A DNA stretch of 28,258 bases from a virus, in IMG/VR virus record IMGVR_UViG_3300007735_000571, positions 1 to 28,258 of that record; one strand, given 5' to 3'. Each line of letters opens with the position of its first letter. Position 1 is the first letter of the stretch. Below are positions 7,785 to 17,300 of this stretch, piece after piece. Below the pieces are notes generated by a model. The model saw nothing but the letters and a program-made list of their open reading frames with translations, was not told the DNA's origin and did no database searches. The position numbers and the translations under genes are program-made.

Positions 7785-8939
7785 ATGCCAAGAAATAGAA
7801 TAATTTATCAATCTGAAGCTTTATACGCTGGCCCAGCACCAGCCACAGGTTATCATTATGGTACTTTCACACCTGGAGTTGGTGGAGATACAAATACACC
7901 AAATGATAATACTAATCTAGTAAAACAACTTCAAAGAATTCAAACTGCAAACTATAGTTTTACAGTAGATCGTACAGACGTTAATCAATTTGGCCAACTA
8001 GCTGCAATTGATCGCGTAATTTTAACGAACCCAACTGTATCTCTTGATTTTAGCTACATCTTAGCAAATCTAATTAATGAAAATAATTTAGGATTTACAA
8101 TTGCTACCGCTGGAACAACTCAAGATATTTCTGCTATTTCTGGATTCCTTAATGGAACTCAAGATGAAAGAAATTATTTTATTCGCACTGTTCCAGAAGG
8201 AAGTGATGCTGTTGGATTTAACAACTCAACAAGCGGCTCAAACGGAGTAATTGGAATTGGTAATGGATTCATTACTTCTTACTCAACCGAAGGTTCAGTA
8301 GGTAATTTCCCAACCTGCACCCTTAATGTTGAAGGATTGAATATGAACTTCCAACAAGGATTGAGTGGAAATTATGTCCCAGCCGTAAATCCAGTGAATG
8401 GTTCTAATTTAAATAATTTTTATCAATTACCACTTGCACTGCAAAATACTTCTACAAATAGTACAGTAAGTGGAATTAGCGCTCTTCGTCCAGGAGATAT
8501 TACATTAACAATTCCTCAAACAACTGGTGGTGGAGTAAATACAAGCACAATGAATGTTCAAAGCTATACAATTAGCTTTGATTTAGGTCGTACTCCAATT
8601 GAGAGACTTGGAAGTAGATTCGCTTTCACAAGGCCAATCGATTTTCCATTAACAGTAACAATGAGTGTTGATGCTCAAGTAACTGATATGGTAGCTGGAA
8701 ATCTTGCATCTCTAGTATGCGATGATTCTGCGACATATACACCAGTCGTTACAATTGAAAAACCAGCATGTAATGATACAACTGTAGTTGCTCAATATAA
8801 GTTAAAGGGCGCTAAACTTGATAGTCAAGAATTTAGTTCTGATATCGGTGCAAATAAGACCGTAACACTAACATTCAGTACTCAAGTTGGTGGACCAGAA
8901 GACTTAAATAATGGATTGTTTATTAGTGGTCAATATTAA
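7785..8939 (+). CDS. Major tail tube protein
   Basis: A 384-residue beta-rich protein without membrane segments. It forms, by inference, the hexameric rings of the tail tube. Support: it lies between neck-type genes and the chaperone/tape-measure block; it is alone between a promoter-like motif with a clear GGAG ribosome-binding site and a strong terminator, as expected for the most abundant tail protein; and its strand pattern is tube-like (VSLDFSYIL at 85, GFITSYSTEG at 161, SYTISFDLGRTPIERLG at 260, FPLTVTMSVDAQ at 287, TVTLTFSTQV at 359). Collinear similarity to the 275-residue protein at 25712 identifies that protein as a paralogue. At 384 residues it is longer than lambda V (246), so it may contain an extra surface domain in the 110-240 region. 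Confidence 0.75.
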   Translation: MPRNRIIYQSEALYAGPAPATGYHYGTFTPGVGGDTNTPNDNTNLVKQLQRIQTANYSFTVDRTDVNQFGQLAAIDRVILTNPTVSLDFSYILANLINENNLGFTIATAGTTQDISAISGFLNGTQDERNYFIRTVPEGSDAVGFNNSTSGSNGVIGIGNGFITSYSTEGSVGNFPTCTLNVEGLNMNFQQGLSGNYVPAVNPVNGSNLNNFYQLPLALQNTSTNSTVSGISALRPGDITLTIPQTTGGGVNTSTMNVQSYTISFDLGRTPIERLGSRFAFTRPIDFPLTVTMSVDAQVTDMVAGNLASLVCDDSATYTPVVTIEKPACNDTTVVAQYKLKGAKLDSQEFSSDIGANKTVTLTFSTQVGGPEDLNNGLFISGQY

Positions 8940-8964
8940 TAAATAATTAAGTTAACTTACAAAG

Positions 8965-8996
8965 TAACCCCCGCATTCTCGCGGGGGTTATTTTTT
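8965..8996. terminator. Strong intrinsic terminator after tail tube gene
   Basis: A perfect 10-bp stem (TAACCCCCGC at 8965-8974 pairing with GCGGGGGTTA at 8981-8990), a six-base loop and then six T. It is the only GC-rich hairpin with a T tract that I found in the window. The arms begin with TAA and end with TTA, but only the plus direction has a T tract of six. Confidence 0.93.
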
Positions 8997-9003
8997 GTGT
9001 AAT
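8997..9003 (+). promoter_or_regulatory. GTGTAAT motif abutting the terminator
   Basis: GTGTAAT begins on the base after the terminator T tract, so the signals that end the tube transcript and begin the chaperone transcript are adjacent. It lies 38 bases before the ATG at 9042, with an AAAGG-type ribosome-binding sequence in the leader. Confidence 0.5.
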
Positions 9004-9041
9004 AATATTTAGGTTAAAGGTTTAAATAAAGGTAAAAGATT

Positions 9042-9266
9042 ATGGAAAATAGTCCTATAAAAGATATTACTCTTTTTCAGATAAAGAGAAAAATTACAAA
9101 TATATACAAGAATTTCTTTTTTATTCTTGAAGATTTAAGTGATTCAGGATATAATATAAATGATGAAACCTATCAAAAAATACGTAAAAGAGTTCTCGAT
9201 AATGCAAATGATGCTATAAGAGAAATAGAAGAAAGTTTCAGTAAATTAAATATATCAATAAAATGA
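9042..9266 (+). CDS. Small helical protein in the tail chaperone block
   Basis: A 74-residue, charged, predominantly helical protein (ITLFQIKRKITNIYKN, then YQKIRKRVLDNANDAIREIEES). No recognised family. It is the first of four genes linked by overlaps between the tube and tape measure genes, where lambda has the assembly chaperones G and GT. A chaperone or accessory role is inferred from position only. Its TGA overlaps the ATG of the next gene (ATGA). An A-rich leader with AAAGG precedes the start. Confidence 0.55.
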   Translation: MENSPIKDITLFQIKRKITNIYKNFFFILEDLSDSGYNINDETYQKIRKRVLDNANDAIREIEESFSKLNISIK

Positions 9267-9538
9267 GACCCAAAAAAATAAATTATAATTTTAGTATAGA
9301 TCAAATAATTGAGGGTAATCTTTCTGTTCAAAGCATTCAAAAAAGTCTTAAAGATAATTTTGGTATCTTAAAACCAAGTGTTACAGTTTTTAAAAATCCT
9401 AATTTTATTAAAAATTATAAAAATTGGGATGAAAATAAAAAACATCAATTTATTAAAACAATTGGTGGAGTAGTTTACTATGGAAAAATAAAAAAATATC
9501 TAAATGATATTTTAGAAAATAATGGAGAAAATATATGA
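9263..9538 (+). CDS. Small basic protein in the tail chaperone block
   Basis: A 91-residue, Lys/Asn-rich protein with no hydrophobic segment. It contains SVQSIQKSLKDNFGIL and a central FIKNYKNWDENKKHQF. I do not recognise it. ATGA overlaps join it to both neighbours, so translation is probably coupled along the block. No independent Shine-Dalgarno sequence is visible at its start. Confidence 0.5.
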   Translation: MRPKKINYNFSIDQIIEGNLSVQSIQKSLKDNFGILKPSVTVFKNPNFIKNYKNWDENKKHQFIKTIGGVVYYGKIKKYLNDILENNGENI

Positions 9539-10296
9539 AAACAATGTTTGAATTTGATATCTATCACGAAAAAGAAGTAGAAAAAGTAGATGTTTCTACT
9601 AACGAAAAGGGAGAAGAAGTTAAAGTGACTTCAAAAGTTAAAACTACTGTTCCTGTTAAACTTGCGATTAAGAAACCAACAAGAAGCCTTTTTGATGAAG
9701 CTGAACTTTTCTATGGAGTTAGACTATCAGAAGGAATTAAAGCTGGACTATTAACTCGCGCGCTTCTTGCTAAAAGATTTAATAATGATGGCGGGGTTCT
9801 GAGTGAAGAAGAGCAAAAGGAATATAATGATCTTTATAATAAATTTTTCAATTTACAAACAGATTTTCAAAAACTTTCTCTCAAGCAAGAATCATTAAGA
9901 ACAGATGAAGAAAAAAGTGAACTATCTAAAGTTATTGAAGACATGACCGAAGCTAGAGAAATGATTCAAAAATATGAAATGGCTCAAGCTAATCTTTTTG
10001 AACAAACCGCAGAAAATAGAGCAAGAAATAAAACTATTATGTGGTGGGTTCTTCAACTAAGTCTTATTGAAGGTGAAGATAAAAAGTTAAAAGAACTTTT
10101 TGGCGATGGATCTTACGAAGATAAACTTAAAAAATATGATGAAATTGAAGAATCTGAGCTTGGTCTTGAAAAGATTGCTTTGCAAAAACTATTATATTTA
10201 ATCAGTTTCTGGTACATAGGTAGAGCCGCTAGTCAAGAAGAGTTCTCTAAACTTCTCGATGCGATCAATAAGGATAATGCTAAAGCGGAGAAATAA
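9535..10296 (+). CDS. Putative tail assembly chaperone
   Basis: A 253-residue protein. The N-terminus is beta-rich with paired charged strands (EVEKVDVSTNEKGEEVKVTSK). The helical remainder includes RSLFDEAELFYGVRLSEGIKAGLLTRALLAKRF, a long coiled-coil-like stretch around residues 85-160, and KIALQKLLYLISFWYIGRAAS near the end. It sits where tail assembly chaperones keep the tape measure soluble during tube polymerisation. GGAG lies eight bases before the ATG. It ends with tandem in-frame stops TAA TGA, and the following gene continues in the same frame. Confidence 0.55.
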   Translation: MKTMFEFDIYHEKEVEKVDVSTNEKGEEVKVTSKVKTTVPVKLAIKKPTRSLFDEAELFYGVRLSEGIKAGLLTRALLAKRFNNDGGVLSEEEQKEYNDLYNKFFNLQTDFQKLSLKQESLRTDEEKSELSKVIEDMTEAREMIQKYEMAQANLFEQTAENRARNKTIMWWVLQLSLIEGEDKKLKELFGDGSYEDKLKKYDEIEESELGLEKIALQKLLYLISFWYIGRAASQEEFSKLLDAINKDNAKAEK

Positions 10297-10299
10297 TGA

Positions 10300-11316
10300 T
10301 TGGAAACAGTAGATAAAAATAAGATAAGATTACTGTTTATTGATATACTCAAAGGTTATTCAGAAGTATATTACAAAAATACCAAAATTTATTTTAAACA
10401 TAATACAAGCTTTGATTCTGGTGATATAGATTCTAAAAGACAAGAATTTATAAGAAAAGCTAAGAGTAATGGTTTACCAACAGAAGAAGAAAAAGAAGCG
10501 TATTTAATAGCTGAAAAGCTTTGGTCAAAAGAAAAGAATGAAGAGATACAAAGAATAAAATCATATATTTCTAATCTTAAAACTACTAAATCGAAATTAT
10601 TTAGAAATGAAGAAATTGATTCAATTAATAAACAAATCAATGAACAAAATATAAAATTAATAGAATTAGCATCTGAAAGAAAAGAGCTACTTGGTTTTAC
10701 GGTAGAGGATTATGCTAATAAAAAAGTTAATGAATATTATATGTATAATTCCTTATATAAAGATAAAAATTTAAATGAAAGATATTTCTCAGAAGGCGAT
10801 TTTGATGAATTAGAAAATAAAGATATTTCAGAGATAATTGAAATATATAATAATGTAAATAAAGATTTTTCAGAAAAAAATCTTAAGAAAATAGCTCTAT
10901 CGTCTTTCTATCTTAGTCTTTATAATATGTGCGAAGATAGTCCATATTATCTTTACGGTAAACCAATAATATACCTTACTTTTTATCAAGTCGAAGTATT
11001 TAGCTATTCTAGATATTTTAGAAATGCACTTTCTGAGGCAAAACATAAACCCGCAGACGAACTATATGAGGATCCAGATAAACTTATTGATTGGCTTGAA
11101 AGTAGTAAAAATGTAGAAGAAGTACTCAATAAAAATAGTATTAAAGAGAATAAGAAGAGTGAAGGAGCCGTTGGTACTTCTATCATAGGGGCTAAAAAAG
11201 AAGATTTAGCTAAAATTGGAGCAGATGAAAAGGGAGTCAGTTTACATAATGAAGCTTTGAAAAAGGGCGGTACATTAAACATGCAAGATTTAATGAAGCT
11301 TCATGGTATCAAATAA
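10300..11316 (+). CDS. Putative tail assembly chaperone partner, TTG start
   Basis: A 338-residue helical protein with a coiled coil around 75-130 and a conserved-looking core, SSFYLSLYNMCEDSPYYLYG then FYQVEVFSYSRYFRN. The C-terminus is flexible and basic (KNKKSEGAVGTSIIG, TLNMQDLMKLHG). I chose the TTG at 10300: GGAG at 10287-10290 is nine bases upstream, and the next in-frame Met is over 140 residues in. An ATG at 10296 opens only a six-codon frame ending TAA. The frame is the same as the preceding gene, separated only by TAA TGA, so a lambda-like -1 frameshift cannot join the two; read-through of two stops would be needed. The role is inferred from position before the tape measure. Confidence 0.55.
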   Translation: METVDKNKIRLLFIDILKGYSEVYYKNTKIYFKHNTSFDSGDIDSKRQEFIRKAKSNGLPTEEEKEAYLIAEKLWSKEKNEEIQRIKSYISNLKTTKSKLFRNEEIDSINKQINEQNIKLIELASERKELLGFTVEDYANKKVNEYYMYNSLYKDKNLNERYFSEGDFDELENKDISEIIEIYNNVNKDFSEKNLKKIALSSFYLSLYNMCEDSPYYLYGKPIIYLTFYQVEVFSYSRYFRNALSEAKHKPADELYEDPDKLIDWLESSKNVEEVLNKNSIKENKKSEGAVGTSIIGAKKEDLAKIGADEKGVSLHNEALKKGGTLNMQDLMKLHGIK

Positions 11317-11345
11317 CCAAAACTATCATATTTAATCATATTTTC

Positions 11346-11352
11346 GTGTAAT
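11346..11352 (+). promoter_or_regulatory. GTGTAAT motif upstream of the tape measure gene
   Basis: GTGTAAT lies 23 bases before the ATG at 11376, with AAAGGAATAAGG in between. That ribosome-binding block followed by CATGGC is nearly identical to the one before the fibre gene at 1330. Confidence 0.5.
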
Positions 11353-11375
11353 TTATTGTAGTAAAGGAATAAGGC

Positions 11376-14300
11376 ATGGCTAGGACTTCAGCTACAATTT
11401 CAGTAGGTGCAGATACAAGGCAACTCGAAAGAGATATTCAAAAAGCCTTGGGGCGTGATTTTAAATTTAAAGGATTAAATGAAAAAGCATTTACTCAACC
11501 ATTAGGTAGAATAACTGGGGCAGCAAATGAGTTTCAAAAATCATTAGATGCTTCTAATGCTCGTGTTATTGCATTCGGAGCTAGCGCAGGACTAATTTAT
11601 GCAGTAGAAAGGGCTTTTACTTCACTTGTTAAAAGTACTATAGATGTTCAGAAATCATTAACTGATATTAATGTTATTTTAAATGTTAGTACAAAAAGTC
11701 TTCAAAATTTTGGGGCTGGTCTATTTAATATAGCAAAAGATACTGCTCAATCTTTCGATACAGTTGCTCAAGCTGCAACAGAATTTTCTCGTCAAGGTTT
11801 AGGCTTAGAGGAGACTCTTAAAAGGACTAGAGACGCCCTTATCTTAACCCGTTTAAGTGGGTTAGATACAGTTAGCGCGGTAGAAGCCTTAACAGCTACC
11901 ATTAATAGCTTTAGTAATGCTGCTTTAGATTCTACGACAATTATTAATAAATTAGCAAATGTTGATGCTGCTTTTGCTGTAAGTTCCGCTGATCTTGCTG
12001 AAGCTATTAAACGAGTTGGAAGTTCCGCACAAGATGTAGGAGTAGACTTTAATGAATTACTTGCTATTGTAACTAGCGTACAACAAACTACTGCAAGAGG
12101 TGGCGCTGTCATCGGTAACTCATTAAAGACGATATTTACAAGAATACAAAGAACAGATACTTTAGATCAACTTGAACAATTAGGTATTCAAGTAAGAACA
12201 TTAGAAGGAAATACTCTTCCAGCAATCCAAATTTTAAGTAATTTAGCTAATACATTTAATCAATTAAGCGATTCGCAACGTGCTCAAGTAGCAGAAACTG
12301 TTGGTGGCGTATTCCAAATCAATATTTTAAGAGCAGCATTGGCAGATTTAGGAAAAGAATACTCAGTATATTCAAGAGCATTACAGACTTCTAATGATGC
12401 AACAGACCAAGCTATAACTAGAAATGAAAAACTAAACCAAACTCTGTCCGCTTTGATTAATCGTACTTTTGTTAATTTAACAGAGCTTGGAGCAGAATTT
12501 GGAAAAATATCTTTACAACCAACTTTTGAAAGCGGATTAAATTTGTTAAATAAAGGTTTAGAATCTTTAACAACAGATTCTGAAGGAATAGGAAGTAGAG
12601 TCGCTAAAGGTATATTTGAAGGTATAGGAACTTTTGTAAGTGGCCCTGGGGTAATACTTTTGACTGCAGTATTTGGTAAACTATTTTTAAATTTAGCTAA
12701 ATTTGCTGGGGAATCTTTAAAAACTTTATTAAATATAAATACTCAAGCAGAGCAAAGAGCTCAAATACAAACAAAAATAAATCAAGTATTAGCTCAAGAA
12801 CCAGCATTAGTTGCAGCTGTGTATAATAAACAAATTAGTGTTTTAGATGTTGAAAATAAAATATTAAATATTATTCGTCAACAAACGCTAGAGAGAGAAA
12901 GAGCCGCATCTATTTCAACTACAATTGCTGGCGGATTATTAGCGAGAGGTGTTACTACAAAAGGTGGAGCTTTAAAAGCAAAAAGTTCTGGATTTATACC
13001 TAATTTTGCAATGTCCGAAATTTTTGGCGCATTAGCTGGAGGCTACAGACCAGGTAATGTAAGAAGAATGAATATTCCAGGAGAAGGATCGATTACTTAC
13101 AATAGCGCAGAAAAAGTAAAAAAATTTCCAGGATTAACACAGCCCGCTATTATGCCTCCTGGTCAAAGTATAGCTGGAAAAAATTATAAAAGTCAATTTA
13201 ATTCTATATATGGATTTGACCCTTACGCTTCAAAAGGATTTATTCCTAATTTTTCTGTAGCTTCATTAGTTAGTCAAACATTAAAAGGAAATATTAGTCA
13301 AGAAAAAGCTATAAGTCAATTAAGGACAAAAAGAGAACAAGAGCAATACAAGCAAGGTTTAGCGAATGCTAAACTTGAACCTCAATTTTATAATGCATCT
13401 AAACTTGGAATTGTAGGAGTATTAGGAGCAAGCGGCCCAACTACTGCTCAAACAACATTTTCAAAGATTGGATTTCCAGGTGATGAAAGAAAAATAACTT
13501 TCCAAGGAATACAAGCAAGAACAATTAAAGATTTAGAACGTAATGCTTTACAAAATGAAAATGAATTTTCTAGAACAATAAATACTTTATTTGTTGATCC
13601 ATTAACTCAACTCGCAACAAACATATTTGGACCTGTAAATCCTGATCCTAATTTTTTAAGAATACTACAGTCTAATGCGCGTGGAGGTATAAATCTATTT
13701 CCTAAAGGAACAGAGGGATCTATATTTGAGGCAGCAGTAAATCTCGGAACAAAAACTGGCACAGGAGCTTTAGAGAAAGCTTTCAATCAAGACACAGCTC
13801 AAAAACCTTTCGATTTTGAAGAGGCTTCTCCACCAACATCAAAATTTAATGAAATATTTAAATTTAATCCATATGTAATCAAAGCTGATGCAAAAAGAGT
13901 TATAGATGACGTTGCTCGTAGAGATATTATTCAAAAAGCATATCAAGTTGGCTCTGGTGTTCCTGGTCTTCCAGCAGGAAAAAGAATAAAAAATGCAGCA
14001 AAAGGATTTATACCTAACTTTACTGCGTTAAATGATGCAATAGATCGAGAACTTGGTGCTGGAGTCTCTCCTTCTAGAGTAAGAATAGGGACAGATAAAA
14101 GATTAACTTCTGCCTATAATCCACTTGGTCTTGGTGTTTATAATACTCAAGATGAACCATTAGGTTTAGGTCAGGGAGTATCGCGAATGGGGCTAAAAGC
14201 AAAGACGAGTGGAGCATTTAATGGATTAATACCAAATTTTGTTAACTTACCTACGACATTCATGGGGGATCCAAAGGTTTTGCAGTATCAAATAACCGCT

Positions 14301-17300
14301 CTAACAGAAGCGCAGAATAAATCAACGAAGCAACTTGTCAGAGATTTTAAAGATTTAAGCAGAGAGACAAGAAATGCTTCAAGAGGATTTCAAAATTTTA
14401 GTGGCGCTGCTCTTGCCCTTAGTGTCGGTGTACCAATAATTTTGCAAACTTTATCTCAATTTAGTTCTAGCCAAGATATTAAAACTCAAGCTGCAATTAA
14501 TGGAATAAGTACAGCATTAAGTTTTATCGGTACTGGAGCATTTGTAGGTGCAGGGATGGGGAGAGCGGGTGGTTTATATGGAGCGGGTGCGGGAGCACTT
14601 ATCGGTGGTGGAATAGGATTTTATCAATTTATACAATCTTTAAAAACAGAAGATCTGCAAAAACTTCAGAAAAATTTGCAATTCCTTCAAGATGAATTTC
14701 AATCTTCACAATCTGCTTTGCAAAAAGTTATTCCTCTTATTGAAGAATATAAAAAAGTTCAAGCTTCTGCCGCAGAAGAGCAAGTAAAAGCTTTTAATTT
14801 AGAAAAAATTGTAAATGAAATTTCTACTGGTCTTAGTCCTCTTGGAGAAGAAACGGTAAATAAAGTATTAGAATCAATTAAAAATGCAGATTATGATACT
14901 ATTGGTTTAATTATTAATAAAAAATTAGCTGAAAGTAGCGCTCAACTTTCAAATGAAGGAGTTAAAGTCTTATTAAAAGAATTTAGCAAAGAAGGACAAA
15001 TACAAGATCCTACAAAAGCTAAAGTTTTAGGAAAAAGTTTATTGTCTCTTCAAACATCTACTGGAGAATCTGTAATAAGAAAATTAGCTGCAACAGAAGA
15101 AGGTAGAAAAAGAATAGATATTGTTAGTAAGAATTTAGAAAAATTATTAACAGAACGAATACAATTACAAAAAGAATTGACAGAAAATCCTCCATTAGAA
15201 ATGAAAGCTGGTATAGTTGAATCTAGCAAAATTTTAGGAAAAGCAATAATGAAAAATCCTGGGGCTTTGTTTGGGGATTGGCAGGAACTTGAAAAAGATG
15301 CAGAAAAAATTGCTGCAGAAATAAATTTAAATTTACAAAATATATTAAATACAGTTGAACCTCTTTATAAAGACAGCGAAGAAACAAGAACAAAATTTGC
15401 TGAATGGAAAATTGCTTCAGGAAGTACATCATTAAATCAAGAATCTGCAACAGCGCTTATTGAACAAATTGTAAAAGATCTGAAATCTCAAGGAATTAGT
15501 ACTGAAAAAATAGATAATATTCTTAAAACTAGCGCAATTGACAGTATTGAAGCTTATGTTCAAGCTTTTAAAACAAACACATTAACATTAAGAAAAGCAG
15601 ATGAATTTATTAAAAATACTTTATTTAAAAGATTACAAGATCCTCTTGATGTCTTAGGAAAAGAACAAGCTGCATTAATACAAAATATTGGAGAAGATAT
15701 ATTAACACCATCTAGAAGAAATCGAGTCTATGATGAAGTAGATAAAGCGACAGAAAAACTTAGATCTCAATTAAATGATGAAATAATCCGAAGAGAAAGA
15801 TTAGACGCCCAGCTTGCAAATAAAGAAATAACAGAAGAGCAATATCAGAAAGATATAGAAAAAACAATTATTACCGAAGATCAATATAGGAAAAGACTAC
15901 AAGCTCTTCGCGAAAAAATATTATTAGATCAAAGAAAAGTGGGAGGTATATTTGCCGAAGACTTTAGAGGAGGAAGACAAGACACAAGAGAGGCTAGAAT
16001 TCTTGGTCAAGAAACTCAATTAAAAGATTTTGGCGCAGCATTTTTTGATGAATTTGATTATAGAACAGAAGACTCATTTCGTGAGGCACAATTAGGAGCC
16101 AAAGAAACAGCAAGAACAATTAAGAGCGAATTTAATAATGCTTTCTTTGAATTTGCTCAGGGTTCAGTAACTGCTGGCCAAGCATTTGAAAAGTTTGCTC
16201 TTAATATATCTAATAAAATACAACAGCTTGCATTAGAGTTTAGTTCAAATCTTTTATTTGGTAAACTTTTTGGAAGCACAAGTAATATATTCGGACTTGG
16301 TGGGGGCGGTGGGGGCGGTGGTGGCGGTGGAGGTTTTGGAAATTTATTTGGATTTAAAAAAGGTGGACTAATAAAAGGCTATTCTTCTGGTGGAAATGTA
16401 ACTGGCGGATCTGGAACAAAAGATGATGTTCCTGCTATGCTAAGTGCTGGAGAATATGTTATACGAAAAAATGCTGTTAAGAAATATGGTCCAGAATATT
16501 TACAAATGTTAAACGAAGGCAAAGTTTCCAAAAAGTTTCTTGGTGGAGAAGCGCGACAAGCTATATTTAATGCTGGCGTCCAAGCAATTATGACAAGTAT
16601 TGTAGGACATATTGCTTCCCAAAAGTCTTCGTCTAATAGTGCCTCAAGTGTTAATACTTTTTCAGGCATAGCTCTTAATAATAGAGAGAGAGATTCTAAA
16701 TATTTTAAATATGGTGGAGGGGTTCAAAAATTTGCTAGAGGTGGAGAAGCTTCTTTTATTAATGATAATTATTTTACATCTGATTTTGAAGGAATTACCG
16801 TACCAGAAACTGGTCAAACTTTATATAGACCAAAAGATGGTAAGACTATTGCACCAAATTTAAATTTAAGAGCTATATTAGATTCTTCTAATCCTCAAAA
16901 TGAAGCCAGAAGAAGAGCTGAAGATTTTTATAATAGTAGAATTGATGAAATTGATAAATATCTTCAATATGTAGATGATGTACGTAAATCAAATGAAGAA
17001 GCATATAAAGAGAATCTAAGATTAAATCAAGAAATTAGGGATCAATATAATAAACAAAAAAGCTCAGCTTCTAAAGGAGCTTGGTTATCTTTCCTTTTGG
17101 GGGCTGGAGCTGCAGGATCAACATTTCTTGCTTCTGGTGGACAAGTTAAGAAATTTGCAAAAGGAGGATCAAATCAAGATAATATTCCAGCGCTCTTAAT
17201 GGATGGAGAGTTTGTTATGCGCAGAGAAGCTGTAAATTTATATGGCAAAAAATTCTTTGATGATTTAAATACTGGGAGAGTCAAGAGGTTTGCGAATGGT

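Noticed and set aside
10296-10316. Short peptide from the ATG overlapping the chaperone stop
   Set aside because: Only six codons; more likely incidental to TAATGATTG than a real leader peptide, though mentioned as a possible frameshift entry.
16379-16669. Minus-strand open frame opposite the tape measure
   Set aside because: Antisense shadow of a strongly supported coding sequence; no ribosome-binding site or promoter motif.
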